Shown: positions 32,675-42,805 of the stretch, piece after piece | Layout of the letters: every line of letters begins with the position of its first letter | Numbering within the stretch: position 1 is the first letter of the stretch | Assembly: GCF_003837865.1 (NCBI RefSeq) | Contig: NZ_RQIS01000004.1 | Location: 124,001-188,000 of the forward strand | DNA length: 64,000 nucleotides | Origin: Paraburkholderia dinghuensis | Lineage (GTDB): Bacteria; Pseudomonadota; Gammaproteobacteria; Burkholderiales; Burkholderiaceae | Direction of reading: 5' to 3' | Translations under genes and position numbers: made by a program | The notes under the pieces: model-generated | What the model was told of the DNA's origin: nothing | What the model saw: only the letters and a program-made list of their open reading frames with translations | Databases searched by the model: none

Positions 32675-33472
32675 TCAATCGAGCGGCATCATCCTGAATC
32701 CTTCTGCATCGACGCGCAGATAGCCGCCGCGTGGCTTGCCGTGATCGAGTTCCCAGTCGGGTAACACCCATCGCACGCCGCCAGGTTCCTGGTGGCGCGC
32801 CGGGCGGTGCGTATGGCCGTGAACGATTGTCGTCGCACGGCTGCGCCTGAAAAGCGCGGCGACGCCGCGCGCGGTCACATCATAGCGCGGCAAGGCGGGC
32901 CGTTCGCGACCTGCCTCGCTCTTGCGGCGCATGTTCTCGGCGAGCGCACGACGCCACCGCAGCGGCCACGCGAGAAAGAGCAGTTGCGCGAGGCGATTGC
33001 GCGCGAACGTGCGAAAGATCTGATAGCCGCGATCGTCGGTGCATAGCGCGTCGCCGTGCGCAAGCGCGATGCGCGTGCCAAATGCCGTAATCGCGATCGG
33101 GTCCGGCAGCCAGATTGCGCCCGCGGCTTTCATGAAGCGCTTGCCCATGAGGAAGTCGCGGTTGCCGTGCATGACGTAGAGCGCGATGCCGCGCTCGGAG
33201 AGCGTGTGCATCAGCGCGGTCATACGTGCGATGAACGGATCGGCGAGCATGTCGTCGCCGATCCAGTATTCGAAGAGGTCGCCGAGGATGAACACCGAGT
33301 CCGCCTGATCGGCGGTGACGCGGATGAAACGCTCGAACGCGGCGACCGTGTGCGGGATCGCGTCACTCAGATGCAGGTCCGACACGAACAGAAACGGGCG
33401 TGCCGCGTGCGGGCGTTTGCCCTCGCCGGGCACGCCCGCAGCGGCGTGTCGTAGTGCTTTCTCCTGCAGCAT
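32675..33472 (-). CDS. lpxH: UDP-2,3-diacylglucosamine diphosphatase LpxH
   Basis: Membrane-associated hydrolase that splits UDP-2,3-diacylglucosamine to lipid X in lipid A synthesis. The 265-residue product shows all calcineurin-like motifs in order: FVSDLHLSD, GDLFEYWIGDD, MHGNRDFLMG, AHGDALCTDD and VHGHTHRPARH. It is the last gene of a four-gene minus-strand cluster (TPR protein, periplasmic cyclophilin, cytoplasmic cyclophilin, lpxH). The ATG at 33472 lies 24 bp after the preceding cyclophilin stop, so they are probably co-transcribed. Confidence 0.94.
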   Translation of the reverse strand: MLQEKALRHAAAGVPGEGKRPHAARPFLFVSDLHLSDAIPHTVAAFERFIRVTADQADSVFILGDLFEYWIGDDMLADPFIARMTALMHTLSERGIALYVMHGNRDFLMGKRFMKAAGAIWLPDPIAITAFGTRIALAHGDALCTDDRGYQIFRTFARNRLAQLLFLAWPLRWRRALAENMRRKSEAGRERPALPRYDVTARGVAALFRRSRATTIVHGHTHRPARHQEPGGVRWVLPDWELDHGKPRGGYLRVDAEGFRMMPLD

Positions 33473-33496
33473 GAATGAAGCGCGCGCCCGGTGTCG

Positions 33497-33991
33497 TTAT
33501 TCGACGACGACAGCTTTTTCGATCACGACGTCGTCGGCCGGCACGTCCTGATGAAATCCCTTCGAGCCCGTCTTGACCTTCTTGATCTTGTCGACGACGT
33601 CGAGGCCGTCGACAACCTTGCCGAACACGGCGTAGCCCCAGCCTTGCGGCGTCGGCGACGAATGGTTCAGGAAGTCGTTGTCGGCGACGTTGATGAAGAA
33701 TTGCGCCGATGCCGAATGCGGGTCGTTGGTGCGCGCCATGGCGATCGAGCCGCGCTCGTTCTTCAGGCCGTTGTTCGCTTCGTTTTCGATCGGGGCATCG
33801 GTGGGACGTTGCTTCATGCCGGCTTCGAAACCGCCGCCCTGGATCATGAAGCCGTCGATGACACGGTGGAACACGGTGCCGTCGTAGTGGCCCTTCTTCA
33901 CGTAAGCGAGAAAGTTCGCGACGGTTTTCGGCGCTTTTTCGGCGTTGAGTTCGAGCTTGATGACGCCGTGATTCGTATGCAGTTCGACCAT
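33497..33991 (-). CDS. ppiB: Cyclophilin-type peptidyl-prolyl isomerase, cytoplasmic (PpiB-like)
   Basis: A 164-residue cyclophilin without a signal peptide. Active-site features are visible: [13 protein letters not shown] (catalytic Arg and Phe region), [22 protein letters not shown] and [17 protein letters not shown]. The ATG at 33991 (MVELHTNHG) is preferred over an upstream frame to 34042, which adds a non-conserved segment. It lies between the secreted cyclophilin and lpxH, all on the minus strand. This pair of cytoplasmic and periplasmic cyclophilins is common in Burkholderiaceae. Confidence 0.93.
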   Translation of the reverse strand: MVELHTNHGVIKLELNAEKAPKTVANFLAYVKKGHYDGTVFHRVIDGFMIQGGGFEAGMKQRPTDAPIENEANNGLKNERGSIAMARTNDPHSASAQFFINVADNDFLNHSSPTPQGWGYAVFGKVVDGLDVVDKIKKVKTGSKGFHQDVPADDVVIEKAVVVE

Positions 33992-34110
33992 GATGGAATC
34001 CTTTGCTGTGGCTGGGGTGAGTGAGCAGTGTGGCAGCGGCACGAGGCGTGGCGTTGCGCCCTCGCGTGTGCCGGTGCCGCACCGCGCGATGAGAGGAGTG
34101 CTAGTGCGTG

Positions 34111-34692
34111 TTATTTGCCGATGACCGTTGCCGACTCGATCACGACTGCCGTTTGCGGCACGTCCGACATCGGGCCGCGCGAGGTGGTGGGCACGGCTTC
34201 GATCCGCTTCACGACGTCCATGCCCTGTGTGACTTTGCCGAATACCGCATAGCCGTTGCCGTCTGGATTCGGGTAGTCGAGCCCCGCGTTATCCACCGTG
34301 TTGATGAAGAACTGCGCCGTGGCCGAATCGGGGTCGCCGGTGCGCGCCATCGCAATCGTGCCGGTCTGATTCTTCAGTCCGTTTCTGCTTTCGAGCGGGA
34401 TCGGTGCGCGCGTCGGTTTCTCGACGAAGCTCGTCGTATAGCCGCCGCCCTGGATCATGAAGCCGCGAATCACGCGATGGAAAATCGTGCCGTTGTACTG
34501 GCCGGCCTTCACGTACTGGAGGAAGTTGTCGACGGTCTTCGGCGCCTTCTCAGGATAGAGTTCGACGCGAATGTCGCCCTCGCTGGTCTTGATGAGCACC
34601 TGCGGATGCGCGGCTTGAGCGGCCGGTTGCGCAAAGGCGGGAGCGTTCGCGATCAGGGCGGCGCTGCCGAGCGCCAACATCAACCATTTCAT
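34111..34692 (-). CDS. ppiA: Cyclophilin-type peptidyl-prolyl isomerase, periplasmic (PpiA-like)
   Basis: A 193-residue cyclophilin with a cleavable signal peptide ([21 protein letters not shown], then QPAAQ). The catalytic block [39 protein letters not shown] and [15 protein letters not shown] match the family and its cytoplasmic neighbour, suggesting duplication with later targeting. It probably helps fold periplasmic and outer-membrane proteins. It follows the TPR gene by 70 bp and precedes the cytoplasmic paralogue by 119 bp on the same strand. Confidence 0.93.
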   Translation of the reverse strand: MKWLMLALGSAALIANAPAFAQPAAQAAHPQVLIKTSEGDIRVELYPEKAPKTVDNFLQYVKAGQYNGTIFHRVIRGFMIQGGGYTTSFVEKPTRAPIPLESRNGLKNQTGTIAMARTGDPDSATAQFFINTVDNAGLDYPNPDGNGYAVFGKVTQGMDVVKRIEAVPTTSRGPMSDVPQTAVVIESATVIGK

Positions 34693-34762
34693 GAGTGTCC
34701 TCGGTAAAGCGGATTGGAAGGGGATTGGGAAACGACGTGCGCCGCTGCCTGAGCGGCGCGGC

Positions 34763-35473
34763 TTATTGCGAAGGCGCCACGTACGGCGGCGTCGCGAAGG
34801 GTCCCGACGGGCCGCCGAACTGGAACGAGGGATTGCTCAGCGTGGGCGCGATGAGGTTTGTCGTCTCCCCTTCGTTCGTAGCGGCGGGCGACACTGCCGG
34901 TTTTTTCGGCGCGGCAGACGGCGTGACGATGGTCTGGATGCTGGCGAGGCGCTGCTGCGTGGTGCCGCTCGCGTGACCTAGCGCAGTTGCGCGTCGGTAT
35001 GACGCATCGGCGAGGCGCAGATACAGGTCACCGAGGTTCTCCCATGCAAGGCCGTACGACGGGTTCGCCTTCACCGCGGTTTCCAGTGCGACGCGCGCCT
35101 CTTCAAATCGGCCGTGCTTCGCGAAAAGCGCGGCGAGATTGTTGTAGGGCTCGGGCAATTCGGGGTACAGCTGCGTGAGCTCGGTAAATGCCGCGATCGC
35201 GTCGTCGTCGCGATTCAGACGCGCGAGGATCGTGGCACGCTTGAATTTCGCCTGCACGTCGTGCGGGTTCGTCTTGATACGCGCGTCGAGCGCCTCGAGC
35301 GCCGCCGCCCAGTTATGCTGCGCGATGGCGGCGTCCGCTTCGGGCGTGCCGTCGGCGGTTGCGGGGGGCGCAGCATGGGTCATCTGCGCACTGCCGAAGA
35401 CGAACGCGATGCTCGCAAGCGCCGCTGCGGCAAGGGTCGCGACGCGATGCGTGCGGCCGCTGGAAGGTTTCAT
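34763..35473 (-). CDS. Secreted TPR-repeat protein
   Basis: A 236-residue protein with a signal peptide (hydrophobic stretch about residues 12-32, ending THAAPP). Three or four TPR units follow, seen as A-x-A-x-x-x-Y/W patterns in WAAALEALDARIKTNP, AIAAFTELTQLYPELPEPY and ARVALETAVKANPSYGLAW. A Pro/Thr-rich tail of about 60 residues ends the protein. ATG 35473 is preferred; upstream frames to 35677 are antisense to the cysS leader. It heads the cluster with two cyclophilins and lpxH, suggesting an envelope role, but the binding partner is unknown. Confidence 0.82.
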   Translation of the reverse strand: MKPSSGRTHRVATLAAAALASIAFVFGSAQMTHAAPPATADGTPEADAAIAQHNWAAALEALDARIKTNPHDVQAKFKRATILARLNRDDDAIAAFTELTQLYPELPEPYNNLAALFAKHGRFEEARVALETAVKANPSYGLAWENLGDLYLRLADASYRRATALGHASGTTQQRLASIQTIVTPSAAPKKPAVSPAATNEGETTNLIAPTLSNPSFQFGGPSGPFATPPYVAPSQ

Positions 35474-35736
35474 AGGGTGAGGTCGCGGTGTTATACTCCG
35501 AGCCATTCTAACAAAAGGTCCGTGCGTTTTCGTCGCGCGCTTGTTCCGGCCGCATCCGGTAAGTTCCGGGCAACCTCCGGACAACTTCTGGGCGCGACGC
35601 GTGAGACGCCGGGCTGTCTTCGCCCCTCGTGGTCGTCTCTGTCCAGATCGTAGCCTGAGTGCCGCGGTGCGTCGCACCGGCCGGCCACGGTCGGCGCCGT
35701 TGCAGATTTTCTTCGAACCACGTATCCAGCGTCCTT

Positions 35737-37134
35737 ATGGAATCACTGCGCATCTACAACACGCTCGCGCGTGACAAGCAAGTTTTCGTGCCCCTCGAGC
35801 CCGGCGTCGTACGCATGTACGTCTGTGGCATGACGGTGTACGACTATTGTCACGTGGGCCACGCGCGTGTGATGGTGGTGTTCGACATCGTGCAACGATG
35901 GCTGCGCGCGCTCGGTTACAAGGTAACGTATGTCCGCAATATTACCGACATCGACGACAAGATCATTCGCCGCGCGGTAGAGAACGGCGAGACGATCAAG
36001 TCGCTCACCAGCCGTTTCATCGATGCACTTCACGAAGACGCGGACGCACTCGGCGTGGCGCGCCCCGATCTCGAGCCGCGTGCCACGCAATACATTGCGC
36101 AGATGCTCGACATGATCGGTATGCTGGAGAAAAACGGCTACGCGTATCAGGGCACGGACGGCGACGTCAACTACGCGGTGCGCAAGTTCGCGAACTATGG
36201 TGCGCTCTCGGGCAAATCGATCGAAGACTTGCGTACCGGCGAGCGTGTGGCTGCCAACGATGCCAAGCAGGATCCGCTCGACTTCGTCCTGTGGAAACAG
36301 GCGAAGGCGCATGAACCTGCTGATACGAGCTGGGATTCGAAGTACGGCCGTGGGCGCCCGGGCTGGCACATCGAATGTTCCGCGATGGGGTGCACGCTGC
36401 TCGGAGAGCATTTCGACATTCATGGCGGCGGGCAGGATCTGCAGTTTCCGCACCATGAGAACGAGATTGCGCAGAGCGAAGGGGCGACCGGCAAGACGTT
36501 CGTGAATTACTGGATGCACAACGGGTTCGTGCAGATCGACAATGAGAAGATGTCGAAGTCGCTCGGCAACTTCTTCACGATCCGCGACGTGCTCGCGAAG
36601 TACGATGCCGAAGTGGTGCGTTTCTTCATGGCACGCGCGCACTATCGGTCGCCGTTGAATTACAGCGACGTGCACCTCGACGATGCACGCAACGCGCTCA
36701 CGCGTCTTTACACGGCGTTGAAAGATGTGACGCCGGATGCGGGCGAACTCGACTGGAACGAACCGTTCGCGCAACGCTTTAGCGCGGCGATGAACGACGA
36801 CTTCAACACACCGGTTGCGATCGCCGTGCTGTTCGATCTCGCGACGGAAGTGAACCGCACACGTGATGCGGTGCTCGCGCGTCAGTTGCAGTGCCTCGCG
36901 CGCGTGCTCGGGTTGCTCGTGCGTGAGCCGCGCGTGTTCCTGCAACAGGCGGCTGGTGCACAAGATGCAGGGGCGCTCGACGTGGCCGGGATCGAAGCGA
37001 AGATCGCCGCGCGCCAGGAAGCGAAGAAGGCTAAACAATATGCGGAGGCGGACCGGATCAGGGCCGAGCTGCTTGATGCCGGTATCGCGCTCGAAGACAA
37101 ACCGGGCGGATTGACCGAGTGGCGCCGCGTTTGA
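35737..37134 (+). CDS. cysS: Cysteine--tRNA ligase
   Basis: Class I aminoacyl-tRNA synthetase of 465 residues. A zinc-binding Cys and the HIGH-like motif [18 protein letters not shown] lie near residues 28-45. The remaining zinc ligands include Cys in WHIECSAMG and the His pair in [12 protein letters not shown], and KMSKSLGNF is the KMSKS loop. The ATG at 35737 ([10 protein letters not shown]) is the first conserved start; an upstream frame adds a non-conserved segment. It is divergent from the TPR gene, and alkA follows 48 bp downstream. Confidence 0.97.
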   Translation: MESLRIYNTLARDKQVFVPLEPGVVRMYVCGMTVYDYCHVGHARVMVVFDIVQRWLRALGYKVTYVRNITDIDDKIIRRAVENGETIKSLTSRFIDALHEDADALGVARPDLEPRATQYIAQMLDMIGMLEKNGYAYQGTDGDVNYAVRKFANYGALSGKSIEDLRTGERVAANDAKQDPLDFVLWKQAKAHEPADTSWDSKYGRGRPGWHIECSAMGCTLLGEHFDIHGGGQDLQFPHHENEIAQSEGATGKTFVNYWMHNGFVQIDNEKMSKSLGNFFTIRDVLAKYDAEVVRFFMARAHYRSPLNYSDVHLDDARNALTRLYTALKDVTPDAGELDWNEPFAQRFSAAMNDDFNTPVAIAVLFDLATEVNRTRDAVLARQLQCLARVLGLLVREPRVFLQQAAGAQDAGALDVAGIEAKIAARQEAKKAKQYAEADRIRAELLDAGIALEDKPGGLTEWRRV

Positions 37135-37182
37135 GCGGGCTATCCAGTTTCCACTGATCGATTCGCGAGGGCAGGAGGCAGG

Positions 37183-38178
37183 ATGGCAACGGCCACGAAG
37201 GCGCAGGCCAGGCGGTCTGCGTCGATGACGAGCACGGCAGGTGAGGCGGGCAAGCGCACGGTGCGCGGCGCCGCGGCGGCGAAGACCGCAAAAGACGTGC
37301 TCGACGGCAAGATGGCGTCGGCGAGGAAGACGGTCGCCAGAAATTCGAAGACTGCGCTCGACGGCGCCGCTGGTACGACCGGCGCTGCAGTCAAACGCTC
37401 TCTCAAACGTTCGGTCAAGCCGGGCGCGAAACCGGTTCGCTCGAAGGTCAACGGCGTACCGGTAACGCCCGACGCACAGGCGCTGCATGCCGTGCCCGCA
37501 GTGCAGCCCGATGGCGCCGCCGCGCCCGACGTGGCCGCAGAGAATCTGTCCGGTGCGTTCGGGCTTGATGTGCAGCGTCCCGACTACTGGGATCGCGCGT
37601 GCGCCGATCTCGTCAAGCGCGACCGCATTCTCAAGAAGCTGATTCCGAAGTTCGGCCCCGTGCATCTCTTGAGCAAGGACGATCCGTTCGTCACGCTCGC
37701 GCGCTCGGTGGTCGGCCAGCAGATCTCGACGGCGGCTGCGCAGGCGCTCTGGCAGCGCGTCGAGGATGCATGTCCGAAGCTCGCGCCGCAGCAGTTCCTC
37801 AAGCTCGGTCACGAGAAGCTGGCCGCGTGCGGGCTCTCGAAGCGCAAGGCGGAATACATTCTGGATCTCGCGCAGCACTTCGTGTCGGGCGCATTGCATG
37901 TCGGCAAGTGGACATCGATGGACGACGAGGAAGTCATCGCCGAGCTCACGCAGATTCGCGGCATCGGCCGTTGGACCGCGGAGATGTTCCTGATCTTCAA
38001 CCTCGCGCGCCCGAATGTGCTGCCGCTCGACGACCTCAGCCTGATCCGCGCGATCAGCATCAACTATTTCAGCGGCGAGCCCGTCACGCGCAGCGAAGCC
38101 CGCGAAGTCGCGGCGAACTGGGAGCCGTGGCGTACTGTCGCGACATGGTATATGTGGCGCAGCCTTGAGCCTGCTTGA
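37183..38178 (+). CDS. DNA-3-methyladenine glycosylase II (AlkA type) with basic N-terminal tail
   Basis: A 331-residue base-excision repair glycosylase. The catalytic half (about residues 120-331) has the helix-hairpin-helix segment ITQIRGIGRWTAEMFLIF-like (ELTQIRGIGRWTAEM) and the following catalytic Asp in LPLDDLSLIRA. About 115 N-terminal residues are an unusual Lys/Ala/Arg-rich tail (repeated AxKT, RSKV patterns), similar in composition to histone H1-like proteins. No helix or fold is apparent there. It is 48 bp after cysS, and accA follows at 171 bp. Substrate range cannot be read from sequence. Confidence 0.88.
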   Translation: MATATKAQARRSASMTSTAGEAGKRTVRGAAAAKTAKDVLDGKMASARKTVARNSKTALDGAAGTTGAAVKRSLKRSVKPGAKPVRSKVNGVPVTPDAQALHAVPAVQPDGAAAPDVAAENLSGAFGLDVQRPDYWDRACADLVKRDRILKKLIPKFGPVHLLSKDDPFVTLARSVVGQQISTAAAQALWQRVEDACPKLAPQQFLKLGHEKLAACGLSKRKAEYILDLAQHFVSGALHVGKWTSMDDEEVIAELTQIRGIGRWTAEMFLIFNLARPNVLPLDDLSLIRAISINYFSGEPVTRSEAREVAANWEPWRTVATWYMWRSLEPA

Positions 38179-38349
38179 ACTCCCAGCGGGGGAGACGTTG
38201 TTGCGCCCCCGGTTTGAAGGTATGAAGAAGGTGCTAGAGCAGTTAAGGGTTGGCTATCGCCATCTCTTAATTGATAGTTCTGCGCCGATTCCGACACTGG
38301 CAGTCGCGGTTAGAATACGCGCTGCCGGTAAGTGCAAGGATTCCAACAC

Positions 38350-39321
38350 ATGAAGACCACGTTTCTGGATTTCGAACAGCCGATCGCTGAACTCGAAGCA
38401 AAAATCGAAGAACTACGCTTCGTTCAGGACGATTCGGCCGTCGATATTTCGGAAGAGATCGACCGGCTCTCGAAGAAGAGCCAGCAGCTCACGAAGGACC
38501 TCTATGCGAACCTGAGCCCGTGGCAGGTCTCGCAGATCGCGCGCCATCCACAGCGACCGTATACGCTCGATTACATTCACGAGCTGTTCACCGATTTTCA
38601 TGAACTGCACGGTGACCGCTCGTATGCGGACGACCTGTCGGTCGTCGGCGGTCTCGCTCGATTCAATGGCCAGGCCTGCATGATCATCGGCCATCAGAAG
38701 GGCCGTGACACGAAGGAGCGCGCCGCGCGCAACTTCGGCATGCCGCGTCCTGAAGGCTATCGCAAGGCCGAGCGCCTGATGCGCCTCGCCGAAAAATTCG
38801 GTCTGCCGATCTTCACGTTTGTCGATACCCCGGGCGCGTATCCGGGCATCGGCGCGGAAGAGCGCGGCCAATCGGAGGCGATCGGCCGCAATCTCTACGT
38901 GATGTCCGAACTGAAGACGCCGATCATCACGACGATCATCGGCGAAGGCGGTTCGGGCGGCGCGCTCGCGATTGCCGTGGCCGACACTGTGATGATGCTG
39001 CAGTTCTCGACCTACTCGGTCATTTCGCCGGAGGGTTGCGCGTCGATCCTGTGGAAGAGCGCCGCGAAGGCGCCCGAGGCCGCTGAAGCGCTCGGTCTGA
39101 CCGCTCACCGCCTGAAGGCGCTCGGTCTCATCGACAAGATCGTGAACGAGCCGCTTGGCGGCGCGCATCGCGATCCGAAGGGCATGGCTGCGCTGCTGCG
39201 CCGCGCGCTCTCCGACTCGCTGCGCCAGTTCCAGGGCATGAGCATTGCCGACCTCAAGGAGCGTCGTCACGAGCGCTTGATGGCCTACGGCAAGTTCAAG
39301 GAAACGACGCCGGGCGCGTAA
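38350..39321 (+). CDS. accA: Acetyl-CoA carboxylase carboxyltransferase subunit alpha
   Basis: The alpha subunit of the carboxyltransferase half of acetyl-CoA carboxylase, working with AccD to transfer CO2 from biotin to acetyl-CoA. The product is 323 residues. The carboxyltransferase core shows [36 protein letters not shown] and [15 protein letters not shown], with the expected oxyanion-hole glycines. ATG 38350 begins the conserved [12 protein letters not shown]. It is followed 48 bp later by tilS, a conserved accA-tilS pairing. Confidence 0.97.
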   Translation: MKTTFLDFEQPIAELEAKIEELRFVQDDSAVDISEEIDRLSKKSQQLTKDLYANLSPWQVSQIARHPQRPYTLDYIHELFTDFHELHGDRSYADDLSVVGGLARFNGQACMIIGHQKGRDTKERAARNFGMPRPEGYRKAERLMRLAEKFGLPIFTFVDTPGAYPGIGAEERGQSEAIGRNLYVMSELKTPIITTIIGEGGSGGALAIAVADTVMMLQFSTYSVISPEGCASILWKSAAKAPEAAEALGLTAHRLKALGLIDKIVNEPLGGAHRDPKGMAALLRRALSDSLRQFQGMSIADLKERRHERLMAYGKFKETTPGA

Positions 39322-39369
39322 GCCTCGCGTCCCGGTTCCCGATCACCGGCGCAAGCGCGCCGTCAAACC

Positions 39370-40800
39370 GTGACTGCCCATTCAGACTCCGACGCCGGGC
39401 GCATCGTTCTCGATGCGCTCGGCGTTGCGCTTTCTACACGCCCGAACGACAGCCTGATCGCGATCGCGTATAGCGGCGGCCTCGATTCGTCCGTGCTGCT
39501 CGATGCTGCCGTGCGGCTGGCGGGCGCGTCTCGTTGTGTTGCGTTGCATGTGCATCACGGTCTGAGCCCGAATGCCGATGCGTGGCTCGCGCATTGTGCG
39601 GCGACGGCGAGTGCGCTCGGCGTGGCGTTCGACGCGCGGCGCGTCGAACTGGCGCCCGACAATCCCGCTGGCGTCGAGGCAGCGGCGCGCGAGGCGCGCT
39701 ATGGCGCGCTCGGCGAGATGTGCGCGCCGCACGGCGCGCAATCGCTCTGGCTTGCGCAGCACGCCGACGATCAGGCGGAGACCGTGCTGCTGCAATTGCT
39801 GCGAGGGGCGGGGCTCGCGGGACTGGCGGCGATGGCGCCGGTGCGCGCGCCGGCTGGTGGCGTACCGCGCGTGCGGCCGCTTCTGCATGTGTTGCGCGTG
39901 CAACTGGAGGCGTATGCACACGCGCATGGCGTGCGCTGGATCGACGACGAATCGAACGCGGACACACGCTACGCTCGCAACGCATTGCGGCACGATGTGT
40001 TGCCCGCGTTGGCGGCGCAGTTTCCGGGTTATCGCGAGGCGCTTGCGCGTACGGCGGCGCATGCGGCGTCGGCGCAACGTTTGCTCGACGAGCTTGCGCA
40101 GATCGACCTTCGTGAACTCGCCGTTGGCGATGGCGTGCGTTCGATCTCGCACGAGAAACTCGTGGCACTCGACGACGATCGCGCGCTGAACGTGCTGCGC
40201 TTCTGGATGCGAGAAACCGGCTTGCCGGCGGCATCGAGCGCGCGTCTCGCGGATGCATTGCGCCAGCTGCGTGAGATCGCACGCGACGATGGCACGGGCG
40301 GCGATCACGCCCTGCGTGTCGATCACGCGGGACAGCGGCTGCGCTGCTATCGGGGAGAGGTTTTCTGGGGCATGGCGCGCGAACCGATGCCCACACACGC
40401 GGCGCGTGAGCCGGCCGAACTGGTCTGGCGCGGTCAGGAAATCTGGCGCTTGCCGCAGTGGCGCGGCACGTTCGTGTTCGCCCCCGCCGATGCGGCCGAT
40501 CCCGACGCGGTGCCCGAAGTACTGCTCACGCGCGCGCCACTTGTCGCGCGGGAGCGCTCAGGTGGAGAGCGCGTGCGCGACGCGGCGGCGGACGTTAGCC
40601 GCACGCTCAAGCATCTGTTTCAGCGACACGGCGTTCCTGCTTGGGAGCGCGACGTGCCGCTGCTCTTCAGCGGCGAGACACTGTTGTTCGTGCCGCGCAT
40701 CGGTGTGAATCGGGCGGCGTTTCCAGAATGCGAGGCGAACGCGTCCTCGCTGGCGTCGTGGCGGCGTATCGAATGGCGTGATGACTTGCAGATCGCCTGA
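39370..40800 (+). CDS. tilS: tRNA(Ile)-lysidine synthase TilS
   Basis: ATP-dependent enzyme that changes cytidine 34 to lysidine in the minor tRNA-Ile, preventing misreading as Met. The PP-loop SGGLDSSVLLDA lies near residues 35-46, followed by HVHHGLSPNADAW and the tRNA-binding segment LAQHADDQAETVLLQLLRGAGL. A C-terminal substrate-binding domain completes 476 residues. The start is GTG at 39370; no ATG precedes the conserved part. It sits after accA and before the long leader of lysC. Confidence 0.94.
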   Translation: MTAHSDSDAGRIVLDALGVALSTRPNDSLIAIAYSGGLDSSVLLDAAVRLAGASRCVALHVHHGLSPNADAWLAHCAATASALGVAFDARRVELAPDNPAGVEAAAREARYGALGEMCAPHGAQSLWLAQHADDQAETVLLQLLRGAGLAGLAAMAPVRAPAGGVPRVRPLLHVLRVQLEAYAHAHGVRWIDDESNADTRYARNALRHDVLPALAAQFPGYREALARTAAHAASAQRLLDELAQIDLRELAVGDGVRSISHEKLVALDDDRALNVLRFWMRETGLPAASSARLADALRQLREIARDDGTGGDHALRVDHAGQRLRCYRGEVFWGMAREPMPTHAAREPAELVWRGQEIWRLPQWRGTFVFAPADAADPDAVPEVLLTRAPLVARERSGGERVRDAAADVSRTLKHLFQRHGVPAWERDVPLLFSGETLLFVPRIGVNRAAFPECEANASSLASWRRIEWRDDLQIA

Positions 40801-41365
40801 CGTCGGTAAATGGGCTTCTGTTCCGCTTCTTGCTTCTTGCCTCTTTTCTGCCTCACGCCCGGATGAAAGCAAAAAGGGCGTTATCACCGCGCCAATTTGT
40901 CCTCAGTCGACCGCAAATCCTTGCTGCGCAAGCGTTTTTTACCCGCCATCGGCCAGTTTTGGCTTGAAATTTCCGTATCGATCGGGTAGGTTAACTCGTT
41001 TGTCCAGCTCGCTTTTTCGCGTTCACGGGCGCTGCCAAAAGCGGCATGCAGTGAAGCCAAGGGCCAAGCAAAGTGCAACAGGCACAAGCAGGCACGAGCC
41101 AAGCGCAAACAGGCGCAACAGGCACAAGCAGGCACGGGCGAGCGCAAGCGGTTGCGATCTCCCCCTCGGCGGTTAAGTACCGCTCGCAGGGACGACATTG
41201 CGGCATGCGGGCAGGGGCACCGGAACAACTCTGGTGTCGGACAAATTCCGCGCGTGCTGCACGCGCTGCATGCAAGCGGTCGCCGGGGCCTTGGTAAGGT
41301 TAAGGCCGGACGGCGTCGCCGTTTTCAGTGCGCCAGCGCGGTAACATCTCCAGTTCAGAACGACA
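40801..41365 (+). other. tilS-lysC intergenic region with repeats
   Basis: About 565 bp without a gene. A weak hairpin at 40920-40940 (CTTGC, TGC, GCAAG, then CG and six T) may terminate tilS. From 41060 to 41150 the sequence is built of short repeats of CAGGCACAAG and GCGCAA type, including one 22-base direct repeat. The lysC promoter should lie here, but no clear hexamers were found. Confidence 0.45.
41075..41136 (+). repeat. 22-bp direct repeat in the lysC leader region
   Basis: The 22-base unit beginning GCAACAGGCACAAG occurs at 41075-41096 and again at 41115-41136, 40 bp apart, inside a region of related CAGGCAC/CAGGCGC pieces. It looks like degenerate tandem repetition and codes for nothing recognisable. 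Confidence 0.7.
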
Positions 41366-42616
41366 ATGGCACTCATCGTACACAAATACGGCGGCACCTC
41401 GATGGGCTCGGTCGAGCGCATCAAGAACGTCGCCAAGCGCGTCGCCAAATGGCACAAGGCTGGCCACAAGATGGTCGTCGTGCCGTCGGCGATGTCCGGC
41501 GAAACCAACCGTCTGCTCGGTCTCGCGAAAGAAATTTCGCCGCAGCCGAGCCCGCGCGAACTCGACATGATCGCGTCGACCGGCGAGCAGGTCAGCGTCG
41601 GCCTTCTGTCGATCGCGCTGCAGGAAGCCGGCGTCGATGCCATCAGCTACACCGGCTGGCAAGTGCCGGTCAAAACCGACAGTGCGTTCACGAAGGCGCG
41701 CATCAGCGAAATCGACGGCGATCGCGTGCTCGCCGATCTCGACGAGGGCAAGGTCGTCGTGATCACGGGCTTCCAGGGCATCGATCCGGAAGGCCATATC
41801 ACGACGCTCGGCCGCGGCGGTTCGGACACGTCGGCGGTCGCGGTGGCCGCGGCGCTGAAGGCCGACGAATGCCTCATCTACACGGATGTCGACGGCGTCT
41901 ACACGACCGACCCGCGCGTGGTGGACGACGCGCGCCGGCTCGATCGCATCACGTTCGAAGAGATGCTGGAAATGGCCAGCCTCGGCTCGAAGGTGCTGCA
42001 GATCCGCTCGGTCGAATTCGCGGGCAAATATCAGGTGAAGACGCGCGTGCTCTCCAGCCTGACCGACCCGCTGATGCCGCTCGACGCGGAAATGTCCTCG
42101 GGCACCCTGATTACTTTTGAAGAAGACGACACCATGGAAAAGGCAGTCATTTCGGGCATCGCGTTCCAGCGCGACGAGGCTCGGATCATCGTGATGGGCG
42201 TTCCCGACAAGCCGGGCATCGCATATCAGATCCTCGGCCCGGTAGCCGAAGCGAACATCGATGTCGACATGATCATCCAGAACCAGAGCGTGGCCGGCAA
42301 GACCGATTTCACGTTCACGGTCGGCCGTGGCGATTACACGCGCGCGATGGACATCCTCACGAACCAGGTGAAGGGCCACGTGAACGCGGAACAGGTGCTG
42401 GGCGATCCGAAGGTGTCGAAGGTCTCGGTCGTCGGCGTGGGCATGCGCTCGCACGTGGGCGTCGCGAGCAAGATGTTCCGCACGCTTTCGGAAGAGGGCA
42501 TCAACATCCAGATGATCTCGACCTCCGAAATCAAGATCTCGGTGCTGATCGACGAGAAGTACATGGAACTGGCCGTGCGCGCGCTGCACAAGGCGTTCGA
42601 TCTGGAACACGCTTAA
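41366..42616 (+). CDS. lysC: Aspartate kinase
   Basis: Phosphorylates aspartate at the start of the lysine, threonine and methionine pathway. A 416-residue monofunctional enzyme of the alpha/beta fused type: VHKYGGTSMGSVERI at the N-terminus, LGRGGSDTSAVAVAA in the kinase core, and two C-terminal ACT domains (about residues 265-416) that bind lysine and/or threonine for feedback control. An internal beta-subunit start, as in Bacillus, is possible at the Met near 253 (MEKAV) but not shown. A tRNA-Ser gene follows with its own promoter. Confidence 0.96.
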   Translation: MALIVHKYGGTSMGSVERIKNVAKRVAKWHKAGHKMVVVPSAMSGETNRLLGLAKEISPQPSPRELDMIASTGEQVSVGLLSIALQEAGVDAISYTGWQVPVKTDSAFTKARISEIDGDRVLADLDEGKVVVITGFQGIDPEGHITTLGRGGSDTSAVAVAAALKADECLIYTDVDGVYTTDPRVVDDARRLDRITFEEMLEMASLGSKVLQIRSVEFAGKYQVKTRVLSSLTDPLMPLDAEMSSGTLITFEEDDTMEKAVISGIAFQRDEARIIVMGVPDKPGIAYQILGPVAEANIDVDMIIQNQSVAGKTDFTFTVGRGDYTRAMDILTNQVKGHVNAEQVLGDPKVSKVSVVGVGMRSHVGVASKMFRTLSEEGINIQMISTSEIKISVLIDEKYMELAVRALHKAFDLEHA

Positions 42617-42732
42617 GTGTCGATGTGGGCGCGGGTGACAGGTCTCACGGCCTTTGGGACGCAGTAGGCGGTATTTGTTGCACGGTTTGTCGCAAGCATG
42701 TGAAATATCCGCGAAAAAGTGCGTCCCAAAAA

Positions 42733-42761
42733 TTGACCTTAACTCGCGAACCCGCTATTAT
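42733..42761 (+). promoter_or_regulatory. Promoter of tRNA-Ser(GCU)
   Basis: TTGACC (42733-42738) and TATTAT (42756-42761) are separated by exactly 17 bp and lie 45 bp before the tRNA 5' end. GC-rich sequence after the -10 fits stable-RNA promoters. Confidence 0.8.
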
Positions 42762-42805
42762 CTTGGCTTCGTCGCGCTGCCTCCCTGGCGCGAGCGAAAT
42801 TTTCG

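Noticed and set aside
35743..37899. 718-residue frame antisense to cysS and the glycosylase gene
   Set aside because: It spans two well-supported genes and their gap on the other strand; composition is Arg/His-rich with no motif, typical of a shadow frame.
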